Shown: in pieces, positions 15,647 to 25,183 of the stretch
Position numbering within the stretch: the stretch's first letter is position 1
Layout: every line of letters begins with the position of its first letter
NCBI GenBank assembly: GCA_021787555.1
Contig: JAJYLS010000012.1
Coordinates: 1-38,287 of the forward strand
From: Acidobacteriota bacterium
GTDB lineage: Bacteria > Acidobacteriota > Terriglobia > Bryobacterales > Bryobacteraceae
Reading direction: 5' to 3'
DNA: 38,287 nucleotides
The notes under the pieces: model-generated
Databases searched by the model: none
The model's input: the letters and a program-made list of their open reading frames with translations, nothing else
Told to the model about the DNA's origin: nothing
Position numbers and translations under genes: made by a program

Positions 15647-16630
15647 TCAATTCTCGCCCTCGCCCGCGGCCCGGACCGCCGGCAGCGCGGTCGCAACCGC
15701 CGGGGTGTCGCTTCGCCCGGACCGGCCGCCGCGGTCAGCCGCGACGCCGCGCAGGTACCCCAGCAGCCCCGCGTCGTTCTCCCCCGGGGTCCCCAGCGGC
15801 GACCGCACCGGCTCGACCGTCACGCCCAGCTCCTCCTGAAATCGCCTCTGCGCCTCATCCGTCTGCGCGCCGAACCCGCACAGCGCCAAGCGCTCGGGCT
15901 TCCCGCCCAGGTTGTCTTCCATGTAGACGAAGGTAGGCAGCAGCACACCCGCGATATCGTCCAGGCTCGCCGACGGCAGCTCCAGGCAGCGCACCAGCTT
16001 GAGCGCGTCCTGCGCCTCGACCAGCACCGTCAGCACGTGGCCGCTCATCTTCGCCATGACGCTCAGCCCGTCGCCGGGCGCGAGTTCGAGCGCCGCAATC
16101 GAGGATACCGTTACCAGCCCCGGATTCATCCCCGCCGCGCGGAACGGCGCCTCGTAGCGCGCCACGATTTCGAGCGGCGCCACCACCACCACCACGTCGA
16201 CTTTCTTGTGTGCGCCGGGGTGCGCCCAGAAGCTCAGCGCCGCCGACTCCACATCGAAGGGCAGGCTGCGCTTCAGCCGGAACCGGATCAGCGACGCCTG
16301 CTCCTTGGTGTCCGAGGGAAACGAATCGAAATCCAGCACCGTAATGCGCGAACAGAAATCCGGCAAAATGAGGGCGATATCCTTGCGCCGCCGCGACGCC
16401 GGCGCGGGCTTGGCGCCGCCCGCCAGCGACCGTACCGCCAGAGTAAACTCATCCGGATCGGCGACATTATCTTTGAGCGGCGATACCGCGAGCGTGCCCG
16501 GCTTGAGCCGCAAAAAATCGAGCTCCGTGTGCCCGCCGATGCGCGCCATCGCGATCCCCGCCTCGGAAATTTCGAACGCCATCGAGGGCGGCGGTTCCTG
16601 CAACAAAGATTTGAGCCGGTCTAAGAGCAT
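15647..16630 (-). CDS. pilM: PilM-like actin-fold protein
   Basis: A 327-residue cytoplasmic protein of the PilM type, an actin/FtsA-like ATP-binding fold that binds the PilN N-terminus at the inner face of the pilus or secretion platform. The phosphate-1-like strand is MAFEISEAGIAMARI (residues 17-31). The family segment IRFRLKRSLPFDVESAALSFW, equivalent to the 'E.....PF.....v..d' region, lies near residues 135-155. The sequence is more divergent than classical PilM, which is common in acidobacterial clusters. It is separated from gspE upstream by 88 bp containing an inverted-repeat hairpin, and is followed almost at once by pilN. Confidence 0.83.
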   Translation of the reverse strand: MLLDRLKSLLQEPPPSMAFEISEAGIAMARIGGHTELDFLRLKPGTLAVSPLKDNVADPDEFTLAVRSLAGGAKPAPASRRRKDIALILPDFCSRITVLDFDSFPSDTKEQASLIRFRLKRSLPFDVESAALSFWAHPGAHKKVDVVVVVAPLEIVARYEAPFRAAGMNPGLVTVSSIAALELAPGDGLSVMAKMSGHVLTVLVEAQDALKLVRCLELPSASLDDIAGVLLPTFVYMEDNLGGKPERLALCGFGAQTDEAQRRFQEELGVTVEPVRSPLGTPGENDAGLLGYLRGVAADRGGRSGRSDTPAVATALPAVRAAGEGEN

Positions 16631-16642
16631 GAACCCCTTTTA

Positions 16643-16710
16643 TTCACCACGGAGACACGGAGGCACGGAGAAAGACAAAGGATGGTTTTTCTCCGTGTCT
16701 CTGTGGTTCA
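16643..16710. repeat. Hairpin repeat between gspE and pilM
   Basis: An imperfect inverted repeat. The left arm reads CACCACGGAGACACGGAGGC and the right arm returns CTCCGTGTCTCTGTGGTT. It is the same family as the element at 18373-18466. Transcribed, it would form a long hairpin. Confidence 0.75.
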
Positions 16711-16718
16711 TTCGGTTA

Positions 16719-18356
16719 TTACCCTTCAATGAACGTCACCTTGTTGATCTCGCGGAGGGTCGTCACGCCCGCGCGCATCTTGGCCACGGCCGATTCGCGC
16801 AGGAACGTCATCCCTTCCTCGCGCGCCATTCTCTTAATTTCCGAGGTTGGCCGCTTGTCCAGAATCATTTCGCGAATCCGATCGCTCAAATCCAGCAACT
16901 CGTGGATCGCCGACCTTCCCCGGAAGCCCGTCCCGCCGCACTCGAAGCACCCCGCGCCTTCGTACAGCGGGATGTCGCGCCACTCGTGCGGGTCCAGCCC
17001 GCTCTCCAGCAGCATGGCGTCCGGATACTCCACCTGCTTCTTGCAGTGCTCGCAAATGACGCGCACCAGGCGCTGCGCCAGGATGCAGTTCAGCGCGGAG
17101 ACGAAGTTGTACGGCTCGACCCCCATGTTCAGGAAGCGCCCCAGCACGTCCAGCACGTTGTTGGCGTGTACGGTGGTGAACACCAGGTGCCCGGTGAGCG
17201 CCGAGTTGATGGCAATCTGCGCCGTCTCCTGATCACGGATTTCGCCGACCATGATCTTGTCCGGGTCGTGGCGCAGAATGGACCGCAGCCCGCGCGCGAA
17301 CGTCAGGCCCTTCTTCTCGTTCACCGGAATCTGGGTGATGCCCTTGATCTGGTACTCCACCGGGTCTTCGATGGTGATGATCTTGTCTTCGTCGTTCTTG
17401 ATCTCGCTCAGCGCCGCGTAGAGGGTGGTGGTTTTGCCCGAGCCGGTCGGTCCCGTCACCAGCACCATGCCGTACGGCTCCAGGATGTAGCGGCGAAACT
17501 TGGTCAGGTCCGCCTCGGAGAACCCCACCACATCGAGCGAGAGCTTGGAAAACTTCTCGCTCATGGATTCCTTGTCGAGCACGCGGAGCACGGCGTCCTC
17601 GCCATGAATCGTCGGCATGATGGAGACGCGGAAATCGATCAGCCGGCTCTTGTAGCGCACGCGGAAGCGCCCGTCCTGGGGCACGCGCTTTTCGGCGATG
17701 TCCAGCTCGGACATGACCTTGATGCGCGAAATGATGGTGGATTGCCAGTCCTTGGCGATGGGCGGCATGGCGTAGTGCAGCACGCCGTCGATGCGGTACT
17801 TGATGGCCACTTCCTGATCGCGCGATTCGATGTGGATGTCGCTCGCCCGCCGCTCGAGCGCATTGAAGATGGTGGTGTCCACCAGCTTGATGACCGGAGC
17901 GATCTCGGAATCGGTGGCGGTGAGCTTGTCGATGGAGAGCGTCTCGTCCTGCTCGCCCTCCTCCGCCACCACGTCCAGCGTGAAGCCTTCGGTGACTTCC
18001 TCCAGCACGCGCTGCGATTGCTCGGTCTTCTTGAGCATCTCGGCGATTTGCGAGAGCGTGGCCACCTTCACGCGCAGCTTTTTCTGGAGCAGCAGCGTGA
18101 GCTCGTCGATGAGGTTCAGGTTGCGCGGATCCGAGAGCGCGATTTCGAGCGTCCCGTTGTGCGCCTGCATGGGCACGAAGTTGTAGCGGAACATCAGGTC
18201 GACGGGAATCGACCGGAACAGGTCGTGATCGATGGCGGCGTCCCGCAGATCGACGTATTCGCAGCGGTAGCGTGCCGCGATCGCGCGCGCCTGCTGCGCT
18301 TCGGCGGCCGAAGCGCCCTCGGGAGTGGGCAGCTTCAATTTATCAGGAGTCGCCAT
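16719..18356 (-). CDS. gspE: GspE/PilB-type assembly ATPase
   Basis: The cytoplasmic hexameric ATPase that powers pilus or pseudopilus assembly. It has 545 residues. The N-terminal N1/MshEN-like domain is at about 30-130. The ATPase core has the Walker A GPTGSGKT (302-309), an Asp box with the IEDPVEYQI motif and a Walker B-like DPDKIMVGEIRDQETA. The His box is present as LVFTTVHANN. A four-cysteine zinc site follows (CEHCKK and CFECGGTGF, near residues 440-475), as in GspE/PilB but not PilT. There is no strong ribosome binding site. Hairpin repeats flank the gene on both sides (16643-16710 and 18373-18466), which could set its expression relative to its neighbours. Confidence 0.95.
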   Translation of the reverse strand: MATPDKLKLPTPEGASAAEAQQARAIAARYRCEYVDLRDAAIDHDLFRSIPVDLMFRYNFVPMQAHNGTLEIALSDPRNLNLIDELTLLLQKKLRVKVATLSQIAEMLKKTEQSQRVLEEVTEGFTLDVVAEEGEQDETLSIDKLTATDSEIAPVIKLVDTTIFNALERRASDIHIESRDQEVAIKYRIDGVLHYAMPPIAKDWQSTIISRIKVMSELDIAEKRVPQDGRFRVRYKSRLIDFRVSIMPTIHGEDAVLRVLDKESMSEKFSKLSLDVVGFSEADLTKFRRYILEPYGMVLVTGPTGSGKTTTLYAALSEIKNDEDKIITIEDPVEYQIKGITQIPVNEKKGLTFARGLRSILRHDPDKIMVGEIRDQETAQIAINSALTGHLVFTTVHANNVLDVLGRFLNMGVEPYNFVSALNCILAQRLVRVICEHCKKQVEYPDAMLLESGLDPHEWRDIPLYEGAGCFECGGTGFRGRSAIHELLDLSDRIREMILDKRPTSEIKRMAREEGMTFLRESAVAKMRAGVTTLREINKVTFIEG

Positions 18357-18372
18357 ACGTCAGGCCACTTGC

Positions 18373-18466
18373 TCACCACAGAGGCACGGAGAAACGGAGG
18401 TTGCACAGAGAAAACCATTTGGGTTTCCTCCATGCTTCCTCTGTGCACTCTGTGACTCTGTGGTGA
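18373..18466. repeat. Hairpin repeat between gspF and gspE
   Basis: The left arm TCACCACAGAGGCACGGAGA is mirrored by a right arm ending in GACTCTGTGGTGA. It belongs to a family of CACCACAGAG-type intergenic repeats. It fills most of the 118-bp gap in an otherwise tightly packed operon. Confidence 0.78.
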
Positions 18467-18474
18467 AAATCTCT

Positions 18475-19695
18475 TTATCCTCCGATGGTATCCGCCAGCG
18501 AAAAGATCGGCAGATACAACGCCACCAGCACAAATGCCACAAACGCGCCCATCACGATCATGATGGCCGGCTCGATCAGCGAAAGCGTCGCCGTCATGCG
18601 CGTATTCACGTCTTCCTCGAAAAATTCCGCCACGCTGTTGAGCATGCCGGGCAGCGCGCCGGTCGATTCGCCCACCTCGATCATGTCGATGGCCAGCGGC
18701 GGAAACATCTTCGAAGCCTTCAGCGATCCCGAAAGCGGCTGGCCTTCGCGGACGCTCTTGCCCGCCCCCTCCATGGCCCGGCGCAGCAACGGCGTGCCGA
18801 GTGAATCCGCCGCAGTCTCCATCGCCTGCACCAGGGGAATGCCACCGGTGAGCAGCGTGCTCAGGATGCGCGAAAGCTGCGCTACCTGGTATTTCAGCCA
18901 GATGTCGCCGGCGATCGGCAGCTTCATTTTGAGCCGGTCCACCTTCACCCGCGCCGAATCCCGCTGCGACCACCAGCGAAACACAAAAATGCCGACCACC
19001 AGCGCCCCCGCCACCATTACGATGTAATTCCGCGCCGTGGTGCCGATGGCAATCAGCCACACCGTCATGGTCGGCAGCTTGGCATTCATGGTGGTGTACA
19101 AGGTGGCGAACTTCGGCACGACGTAGGTCACCAGGAAAACCATCAGCAGGACCACCAGCACGATCAGTACGCAGGGGTACATCAGCGAGACCAGCACTTT
19201 CTTCTTCACCGCCAGCGAAATCTTCTGGTAGCTGATGAACCGGTCCAGCACCTCCGTGAGGCTGCCGCTTTTCTCCCCCGCCATGACGGAGGTGACGTAG
19301 ATCTTCGGAAAAATCCCCTGCTGCCGGAAGGCTTCGGAAAGCAGCGTGCCGTTACGCACTTCATCCCGCACCGCCGAAACATACGGCCCGAGCTTGGGAT
19401 CGGTCAGACGCTCGGCCAGGAGATCGAGCGATTTCAGGATCGGCAGGCCGGCGCGGATCAGGGTGACGAACTGCTGGTTGAAGATCAGAAATTTCTCCAG
19501 GTTGATCTTCTTCCGCTTTCCGAAAAGCCCGGTGCCGGCCGCCAGCCCCGCCGCCGCGGAGCGCGGCTTGATGGAGTAAACCAGGAAACCCTGTTGGGTG
19601 TACTTCTCCCGCAACTCTTTCTCGGACGCCGCCGCCGCCACCTGCCGGCGGATTTGCCCGCGTGCGTCGGCGTACTTGACCGCGTACTCCGCCAT
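18475..19695 (-). CDS. gspF: GspF/PilC-type inner-membrane platform protein
   Basis: The polytopic core protein of the assembly platform, 406 residues, the usual length. The N-terminal segment MAEYAVKYADARGQIRRQVA has the GspF 'y.y.A.d..G....g' start. Two homologous cytoplasmic helical domains are visible. The first is near residues 65-190, with FNQQFVTLIRAGLPILKSLD. The second is near 265-395, with YQVAQLSRILSTLLTGGIPL. Three membrane helices are placed at about 165-200, 213-240 and 370-400. It follows lolA by only 2 bp and precedes gspE, from which it is separated by a hairpin repeat. Confidence 0.95.
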   Translation of the reverse strand: MAEYAVKYADARGQIRRQVAAAASEKELREKYTQQGFLVYSIKPRSAAAGLAAGTGLFGKRKKINLEKFLIFNQQFVTLIRAGLPILKSLDLLAERLTDPKLGPYVSAVRDEVRNGTLLSEAFRQQGIFPKIYVTSVMAGEKSGSLTEVLDRFISYQKISLAVKKKVLVSLMYPCVLIVLVVLLMVFLVTYVVPKFATLYTTMNAKLPTMTVWLIAIGTTARNYIVMVAGALVVGIFVFRWWSQRDSARVKVDRLKMKLPIAGDIWLKYQVAQLSRILSTLLTGGIPLVQAMETAADSLGTPLLRRAMEGAGKSVREGQPLSGSLKASKMFPPLAIDMIEVGESTGALPGMLNSVAEFFEEDVNTRMTATLSLIEPAIMIVMGAFVAFVLVALYLPIFSLADTIGG

Positions 19696-19697
19696 GG

Positions 19698-20330
19698 CTA
19701 CTGTCCCGCCTCCGTTACTACGTCCGTTCCCGGGGGCGCCTGAAACCGGAACAGCCTGGCATCCAGCGGCGGATTGACCTTCTCGTCCTGAAAGGTGAAG
19801 TCCAGCGTCGACTTATCGTAGGACGTGACCTTCACCTCGCGGATGGTGGCATCCGGCCCGACCAGGAATTCCACCGAGGAATACGGCAGCGTGTTCGTTT
19901 TGGGCTGCGCCGTGATGTGTGTGGCATCCCCCTCCCGGCGTGCCTGAAAATTCTGGAACTCCTTCTGGAAGTTCAACTTACCGAGCAAAAAGGCGAGGGG
20001 TGCGCGCATGTCCTCGCTATCCTGGAGCTTCATGCGCTCCGCGCGGTTCTCCGCCGGCGAGTAGAGCCAGAGGAATTTCCCGTCTGAAATGAATAACTTA
20101 CCTTTGGGTTGGGAATAATCCCAGCGCATCCGCCCGGGCTTGCGCAGCTTGAGCAGTCCGCTTTCCGTCCGAGTGGCCTTTCCCAGCGGCGTATACCGCT
20201 CGGTAAAAAGGACTTCCAGGGTTTTCGCGCGGTTGTACCGCGCCTCCACGTTCTTCAGAAGCGTGTCCAGGGAAGGGCCCGCGCCGAATGCGCAGACACA
20301 AAGCGCCATAATCAGGCAAAAAGCCTTCAC
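19698..20330 (-). CDS. lolA: LolA-like outer-membrane lipoprotein carrier
   Basis: A periplasmic chaperone-like protein of 210 residues. It starts at a GTG and has a short signal peptide (MKAFCLIMALCVCAFGAGPS). The mature part shows the LolA pattern: SLDTLLKNVEARYNRAKTLE, then a strand with FTERYTPLGKATRTESGLLK, the conserved GRMRWDYSQPKGKLFISDGK region, and LWLYSPAENRAE. The family carries lipoproteins from the inner to the outer membrane. Here the gene is first in the run with gspF, 2 bp apart, so its product may serve lipoproteins of the assembly machine such as the secretin pilotin. That is an inference from position. Confidence 0.88.
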   Translation of the reverse strand: MKAFCLIMALCVCAFGAGPSLDTLLKNVEARYNRAKTLEVLFTERYTPLGKATRTESGLLKLRKPGRMRWDYSQPKGKLFISDGKFLWLYSPAENRAERMKLQDSEDMRAPLAFLLGKLNFQKEFQNFQARREGDATHITAQPKTNTLPYSSVEFLVGPDATIREVKVTSYDKSTLDFTFQDEKVNPPLDARLFRFQAPPGTDVVTEAGQ

Positions 20331-20407
20331 GAAAAACTAGACGCAGAGGAGGCCGGAAGCGTGGAGGCCGTTCTGCTCGTTCATAGTCGCTATTGACCCC
20401 GCGCCCC

Positions 20408-21280
20408 TCAAATCTTCATGATGTCGCGCATGGCTTTCCGGTTGGTTTCGACGAGTTCGCGGCTGGAGACGCCGGCGCGCTTGTTGACTTCCAGAATGGC
20501 CCATCCGGTCCAGCCGGTCTCGCGCATGGCGGCGGCAATGCCCTTGAGATCGAGGTCTCCCTGGCCCAAGTCTACTTCCTTGCCGTCGCGATAATCGCGG
20601 AGGTGCATGCCGGCCACGCGGCGGTGATACCGCCGAAAAAACCCGGCCACATTCAGGTTGGCGGCATGCACGTAGGCAGCGTCCATCAGCATGGAAACGT
20701 TGCGGGGGTCGGTTCTTTGCATGACCGCATTCACTTCCTCTCCATCATTGGCGGTCTCCCGGGCGTGGTTGTGGGTGGCGAGGCGGATCCCCATGGCCCG
20801 GCAGGCGGCGCCGGCGCGATTCAACTCCTCGCATCGCAGCTTCAGTGCGCTGGCTTGCAGGCGGCCTTCGGCATCCCGCGGCACGCCGCTGCTGCTGAGG
20901 ATGAGAAGTTCCGCCCCCAGACCCTTGCTGGCCTTGGCGAGGCGATCGAACTGGGCCCGGTCCTTGTCCAGGTTCTCGGGTTTCGTGAAGTTGATCGAGC
21001 CGTGCAAGCCGATCAGCTTGATGCGGCGCTTCTCGATTTCGGCGCGCGCGGGACCCGGGTCCTCGAAGTGCGATTGCAGGCTCGCGTAGTTCGTCTCGAA
21101 GCCTTCGTAGCCGGCCGCCACCAGGTCGTCGAGCACAGAGAGCAGTTGTGCGTAATCCCTGATGGGCGATCCGAAGGCGCGCGTCTGGCAGCCCACTCTG
21201 ACGCGCCCCGAAGCGGCCTGTGCCCGTGCGGCGACGGCGCCCGCGACAACCGCCATCAATTCCCTTCTGGAAGTCTTCAT
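20408..21280 (-). CDS. Exported sugar phosphate isomerase/epimerase-like TIM-barrel protein
   Basis: A 290-residue xylose-isomerase-like TIM barrel (AP endonuclease family 2 fold). The start at 21280 has AGGAGA 4-5 nt upstream and yields an export signal with a twin arginine (MKTSRRELMAVVAGAVAARA). Barrel strands and likely metal-ligand residues are seen in GYEGFETNYASL (near 60), IKLIGLHGSINF, IRLATHNHARE (near 160), VSMLMDAAYVHAANL, and WAILEVNKRA (near 265), where Glu, His and Asp could bind a divalent metal. Exported members of this family are common in soil Acidobacteria. The substrate is unknown. It ends 77 bp from lolA on the same strand. Confidence 0.85.
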   Translation of the reverse strand: MKTSRRELMAVVAGAVAARAQAASGRVRVGCQTRAFGSPIRDYAQLLSVLDDLVAAGYEGFETNYASLQSHFEDPGPARAEIEKRRIKLIGLHGSINFTKPENLDKDRAQFDRLAKASKGLGAELLILSSSGVPRDAEGRLQASALKLRCEELNRAGAACRAMGIRLATHNHARETANDGEEVNAVMQRTDPRNVSMLMDAAYVHAANLNVAGFFRRYHRRVAGMHLRDYRDGKEVDLGQGDLDLKGIAAAMRETGWTGWAILEVNKRAGVSSRELVETNRKAMRDIMKI

Positions 21281-21396
21281 CGGTTCTCCTGTCCTATTTT
21301 GCCGTTTTATGAAAGAACCGTGGAAAGAGCGTGTGCGCGCCAGGTGCACCGTGAAGCGCTGGCTAACCCTGAAAAGTTCGAGCCGGGCTGGGGAAC

Positions 21397-24147
21397 TTAT
21401 CGCCCGAGAGCCTTGCGCAGCGCCTCGGCCGTATAGCTTTTCTTCGAGCGCGCCACGTCTTCCGGCGTGCCGCAGGCCACAACGCGGCCGCCGTATTCGC
21501 CGCCATCGGGGCCGAGATCGATCAGCCAGTCGGCGGTCTTGATCACGTCCAGGTTGTGCTCGATCACCACCACAGTGTTGCCCAACTCCGCCAGGCGCTG
21601 GAGCACGTCCAGCAGCTTGCGGACGTCGTCGAAATGCAGGCCGGTGGTGGGTTCGTCGAGCAGGTAGAAGGTGCGGCCGGTCTGGCGCTTGCTGAGTTCC
21701 CGGGCCAGCTTGATGCGCTGCGCCTCGCCGCCCGAGAGCGTGGTGGAGGATTGCCCCAGATGCACGTAGCCCAGCCCGACGTCGTACAGGGTTTGCAGCT
21801 TGGCGCGGATCTGCGGCAGGTTCTCCATCAGCGGCAGCGCCTCCTCCACCGTGGCGTCCAGCAGGTCGGCGATGGAGTAGCCCTTATATTTCACCTGGAG
21901 GGTTTCGCGATTGTAGCGCCGCCCGCGGCACACGTCGCAGGTGACGTATACGTCCGGCAGGAAGTTCATCTCGATCCGCTTCAGCCCGTCGCCCTGGCAG
22001 GCCTCGCAGCGCCCGCCCTTCACGTTAAAGCTGAACCGCCCCGGTTTGTAGCCGCGCTCGCGGGATTCCGGCAGCATGGCGTAGAGATCGCGGATGGGCG
22101 TGAACAGGCCGGTGTAGGTGGCCGGATTCGAGCGCGGCGTACGGCCGATGGGCGCCTGGTCGATGCGGATCACCTTGTCGATGTGCTCCAGCCCTTCGAT
22201 GGCATCGTGCGCGCCCGGCTCCTCGTGCGACCCGTAGATCTCACGCGCCAGCTTGCGGTAGAGAATCTCGTTCACCAGCGTGGATTTGCCGCTGCCGGAA
22301 ACGCCCGTCACCACGGTGAGCAGGCCGATCGGAATCTCCACGTCGATGTTCTTGAGGTTGTGCTCGCGTGCGCCGCGGACGACGAGCTTCTTTTCACCCG
22401 GCGCGCGGCGTTCGACAGGAATGGGGATCTCCAGCGCGCCCGAAAGATACCGGCCGGTGAGCGACTCCGGATTGCGCGCGATCTCCTCCGGCTCGCCCGC
22501 GGCCACCAGCGCGCCGCCCAGCCGCCCGGCGCCCGGCCCGAGGTCGATCACGTAATCGGCGCGATAGATGGTTTCGGCGTCGTGCTCCACCACCAGCACG
22601 GTGTTGCCCATGTCGCGAAGCTGCGCCAGGGTTTCCAGCAGGCGGCCGTTGTCGCGCGGATGCAGCCCGATGGACGGCTCGTCGAGCACGTAGAGCACCC
22701 CGCGCAGCTTCGAGCCGATCTGCGTGGCCAGCCGGATGCGCTGCGCTTCGCCGCCGGAAAGTGTGGCGGCCGAGCGCTCCAGGCTGAGGTATTCCAGCCC
22801 CACCGCGCACAGAAACTCCAGCCGCCGCCGGATCTCATCCAGTACGCGCCCGGCGATCTGCGTCTCGCGCTCGCCGAATTCCCAGTTGCGCACGGTCATC
22901 AACGCCCGCGAGACCGGCAACTCGGTGAATTCCGCGATGGAAAAATTCTTCACCCGCACCGCCAGGCTGGCCGGCCGGAGCCGCTTGCGGTGGCAGGCAG
23001 GGCAATCCACCGGCGACATGTATTCCGTCATCCACTCGCGATAGCCCTCGGAGGCCTCCTCGTACATCTCGTCCAGCGTCCTCAGGATTCCCGGCGAACC
23101 GTTGGAACCTTCGAGTAGGATGTCGCGCGCTTTTTGGGGCAGGTCCTCGAACGGCTTTTTCAGGTCGATGCGGAAGCGCTTCGCCGTTTCCTCGATGGCG
23201 TGCTGCACGCTCCACGAGCCGGCGCCCGGCCCCAGGCCGCCATCCAGCAGCGGCTTGGACGCGTCCGCGATCACTTTGGCGGGATCGAAGGTCCACGTGT
23301 TTCCCAGGCCGTGGCAGACCTCGCAGGCGCCGTAGGGGCTGTTGAAGGAAAACGAACGCGGCTCGAGCTGCGGGATGCTGGCGCCGCATTGCGTGCACGC
23401 CAGCTTTTGCGAATACAGCCGCTCCTCGCCGTTCACCACCGCGACGATCACCAGGCCATCGGCCAGCTTGGTGGCCGTGTCGATGGACGCCTCCAGGCGC
23501 TTCTCGATACCGGGCTTCACCATGAGGCGATCGACCACCACTTCGATGGTGTGATTCCGGCGCTTGTCGAGTGGGATTTCCTCATCGAGCGACCGCAGCA
23601 CGCCGTCCACGCGGGCCCGCAGAAAACCCTGGCGAGCCAGTTTTTCCAGGTCCTTCTTGTACTCGCCCTTGCGCCCGCGCACGATGGGCGCCAGCACCAT
23701 GATGCGGTCCTCGGGTTTCAGCGCCACAACGTGCTGGAGGATCTGCTCGGTGGTCTGGCGCGAGATTTCATTGCCGCAGACCGGGCAGTGCGGCACGCCT
23801 ATGGAGGAGTACAGCAGCCGCAGGTAATCGTAGATCTCGGTGATGGTGCCCACGGTGGACCGCGGGCTCCGGCTGGTGGTTTTCTGCTCGATGGAAATCG
23901 CCGGGCTGAGGCCGTCGATGGAGTCCACGTCCGGCCGCTCCATCTGGTCCAGGAACTGGCGCGCGTAGGTGGAGAGCGTCTCGACGTAGCGCCGCTGGCC
24001 CTCGGCATAGATGGTGTCGAAGGCCAGCGAGGATTTCCCCGAGCCGCTGAGGCCGGTTATGACGGTCAGCGTATTCCTGGGGATTTCGATGTCGATATTT
24101 TTCAGGTTGTGCTGGCGCGCGCCGTGCACCGTGATGCGGTCGAGCAT
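21397..24147 (-). CDS. uvrA: UvrA, excinuclease ABC subunit A
   Basis: The damage-recognition ATPase of nucleotide excision repair, 916 residues against a usual ~940. The N-terminus [20 protein letters not shown] is diagnostic. The first Walker A is GLSGSGKS (32-39) and the second is GVSGSGKS in the C-terminal half. ABC signatures read [12 protein letters not shown] and [12 protein letters not shown]. Zinc modules are visible: CTQCG ... CEVCHG in the insertion domain, [11 protein letters not shown], and the C-terminal CEACQGDG ... CDVCRG with 21 intervening residues. The gene is divergent from the zinc-ribbon gene across 73 bp. No LexA-type box was identified in that gap. Confidence 0.98.
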   Translation of the reverse strand: MLDRITVHGARQHNLKNIDIEIPRNTLTVITGLSGSGKSSLAFDTIYAEGQRRYVETLSTYARQFLDQMERPDVDSIDGLSPAISIEQKTTSRSPRSTVGTITEIYDYLRLLYSSIGVPHCPVCGNEISRQTTEQILQHVVALKPEDRIMVLAPIVRGRKGEYKKDLEKLARQGFLRARVDGVLRSLDEEIPLDKRRNHTIEVVVDRLMVKPGIEKRLEASIDTATKLADGLVIVAVVNGEERLYSQKLACTQCGASIPQLEPRSFSFNSPYGACEVCHGLGNTWTFDPAKVIADASKPLLDGGLGPGAGSWSVQHAIEETAKRFRIDLKKPFEDLPQKARDILLEGSNGSPGILRTLDEMYEEASEGYREWMTEYMSPVDCPACHRKRLRPASLAVRVKNFSIAEFTELPVSRALMTVRNWEFGERETQIAGRVLDEIRRRLEFLCAVGLEYLSLERSAATLSGGEAQRIRLATQIGSKLRGVLYVLDEPSIGLHPRDNGRLLETLAQLRDMGNTVLVVEHDAETIYRADYVIDLGPGAGRLGGALVAAGEPEEIARNPESLTGRYLSGALEIPIPVERRAPGEKKLVVRGAREHNLKNIDVEIPIGLLTVVTGVSGSGKSTLVNEILYRKLAREIYGSHEEPGAHDAIEGLEHIDKVIRIDQAPIGRTPRSNPATYTGLFTPIRDLYAMLPESRERGYKPGRFSFNVKGGRCEACQGDGLKRIEMNFLPDVYVTCDVCRGRRYNRETLQVKYKGYSIADLLDATVEEALPLMENLPQIRAKLQTLYDVGLGYVHLGQSSTTLSGGEAQRIKLARELSKRQTGRTFYLLDEPTTGLHFDDVRKLLDVLQRLAELGNTVVVIEHNLDVIKTADWLIDLGPDGGEYGGRVVACGTPEDVARSKKSYTAEALRKALGR

Positions 24148-24220
24148 TATGATTTACGCGTGGATAGGGCGATCCTTTCATTGTGACGCGAAGTTGTATG
24201 CGTCCGCAATTCTCTATAAA

Positions 24221-24745
24221 ATGATGCAAATGCACAAGTGCAGTGTGTGCGGAGGGAAGCTGAAGCGGGTCCACCGGACCTTTTTCGAGCGCTTCCCCTA
24301 CATGGCGATCTACGAATGCCGTAACTGCGAAAACGAGGAGTTGGTGCCGCGGCGGTTCATGTACCACCTCGGGCGGGAATGCCGCTGTCCGCAATGCGGC
24401 ACCCTGAAACTGAAGCGGTTAAAGGCGCCGGACCACATCGACCGCATGCACACGGGCTTTCTGAATTTTCTGGAGCGCCTCTCGGGCGGCCAGCTTTATC
24501 ATTGCCGGTTCTGCCGGCTGCAGTTCTACGACCGCCGGCCGCTCGCGTCGGAACTGGCTTCTGAACAGCCGGAGGCAAATGAAACCGTGGATGCAGGCAG
24601 TGCAGCGGCTCCGAAGACCGGCGCCGCCAAACCTCCCGAGGCTACGCCGAACGGCGCCCACGATCCGCTCCTCGACACCCAGGAAATTCCGCAGCAGCAG
24701 GCGTTGCTGCACCAGGCGAGCGGCCAGAAGCCGGGCACGAATTAA
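24221..24745 (+). CDS. Zinc-ribbon protein of unknown function
   Basis: A soluble protein of about 174 residues with four CxxC knuckles: CSVCGGK, CRNCENE, CPQCGT and CRFC. This suggests two zinc ribbons within the first 110 residues. The zinc part ends in a [18 protein letters not shown] segment. The final ~65 residues are low-complexity and rich in Ala, Pro and Glu, probably disordered. Two ATGs adjoin at 24221 and 24224 and a third is at 24230; no clear ribosome binding site is present, and TATAAA lies directly upstream. Similar short zinc-ribbon proteins exist without known roles. Function not assigned. Confidence 0.7.
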   Translation: MMQMHKCSVCGGKLKRVHRTFFERFPYMAIYECRNCENEELVPRRFMYHLGRECRCPQCGTLKLKRLKAPDHIDRMHTGFLNFLERLSGGQLYHCRFCRLQFYDRRPLASELASEQPEANETVDAGSAAAPKTGAAKPPEATPNGAHDPLLDTQEIPQQQALLHQASGQKPGTN

Positions 24746-24786
24746 GCAGTGCAGCCCTATATATCGCCCTTTGAGAAATCCAGGCT

Positions 24787-25060
24787 TTAATTTTGAGCAC
24801 GGCGGTTCCCGACCTTTCGCGAGTTCGAAATCTCCATATCAGTTCGCGGTCGGCATTTTGTCAAGTGATCGATCACGATCACATCGAGCGGTACATTCTT
24901 CGCCTTCACAAGGCGTAGGCCGAGTTGACTTTTAAGCGCCGCGAAGATGTTCGGCTCTGCATCGGTATCTGGCGTCGGACTGAACCCCGGCGCGATGGCC
25001 CAGCGCGGCACTTAATCCCACAACAGCGATTGCACAAACGATGCGAGTGCTTCTCATCAT
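24787..25060 (-). pseudogene. Remnant of a TIGR03435-type soil-associated protein gene
   Basis: Two ends of one gene survive. At 25060 an AGGAGG site and tandem ATGs start a signal-peptide-like segment (MMRSTRIVCAIAVVGLSAAL). From about 24975 a different frame encodes NIFAALKSQLGLRLVKAKNV and then LDVIVIDHLTK. This matches the C-terminal signature of the TIGR03435 family ('ifxALqeQLGLkLe...vdVlViDhveKP'), a family of several hundred residues expanded in Solibacter-like Acidobacteria. The intervening sequence, several hundred codons in intact members, is missing, and the two ends are out of frame. I read this as an internal deletion. The region 24746-25183 holds nothing else recognisable. Confidence 0.65.
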
Positions 25061-25183
25061 TCCTCCTCGATCAACAGCCGGGTTCTCCAGGTTTGGTGAA
25101 GTCAACCAGCGGCCGGAAAGGTCCGTTCGCCCAACACTGGGGACCGCCGAGATACGCTATACCCTCGGGCCAGCCTGCCCCCC

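Noticed and set aside
16206-18455. 749-residue plus-strand frame across gspE and pilM
   Set aside because: His/Asp/Val-rich translation typical of antisense to GC-rich genes; it lies opposite clear gspE motifs.
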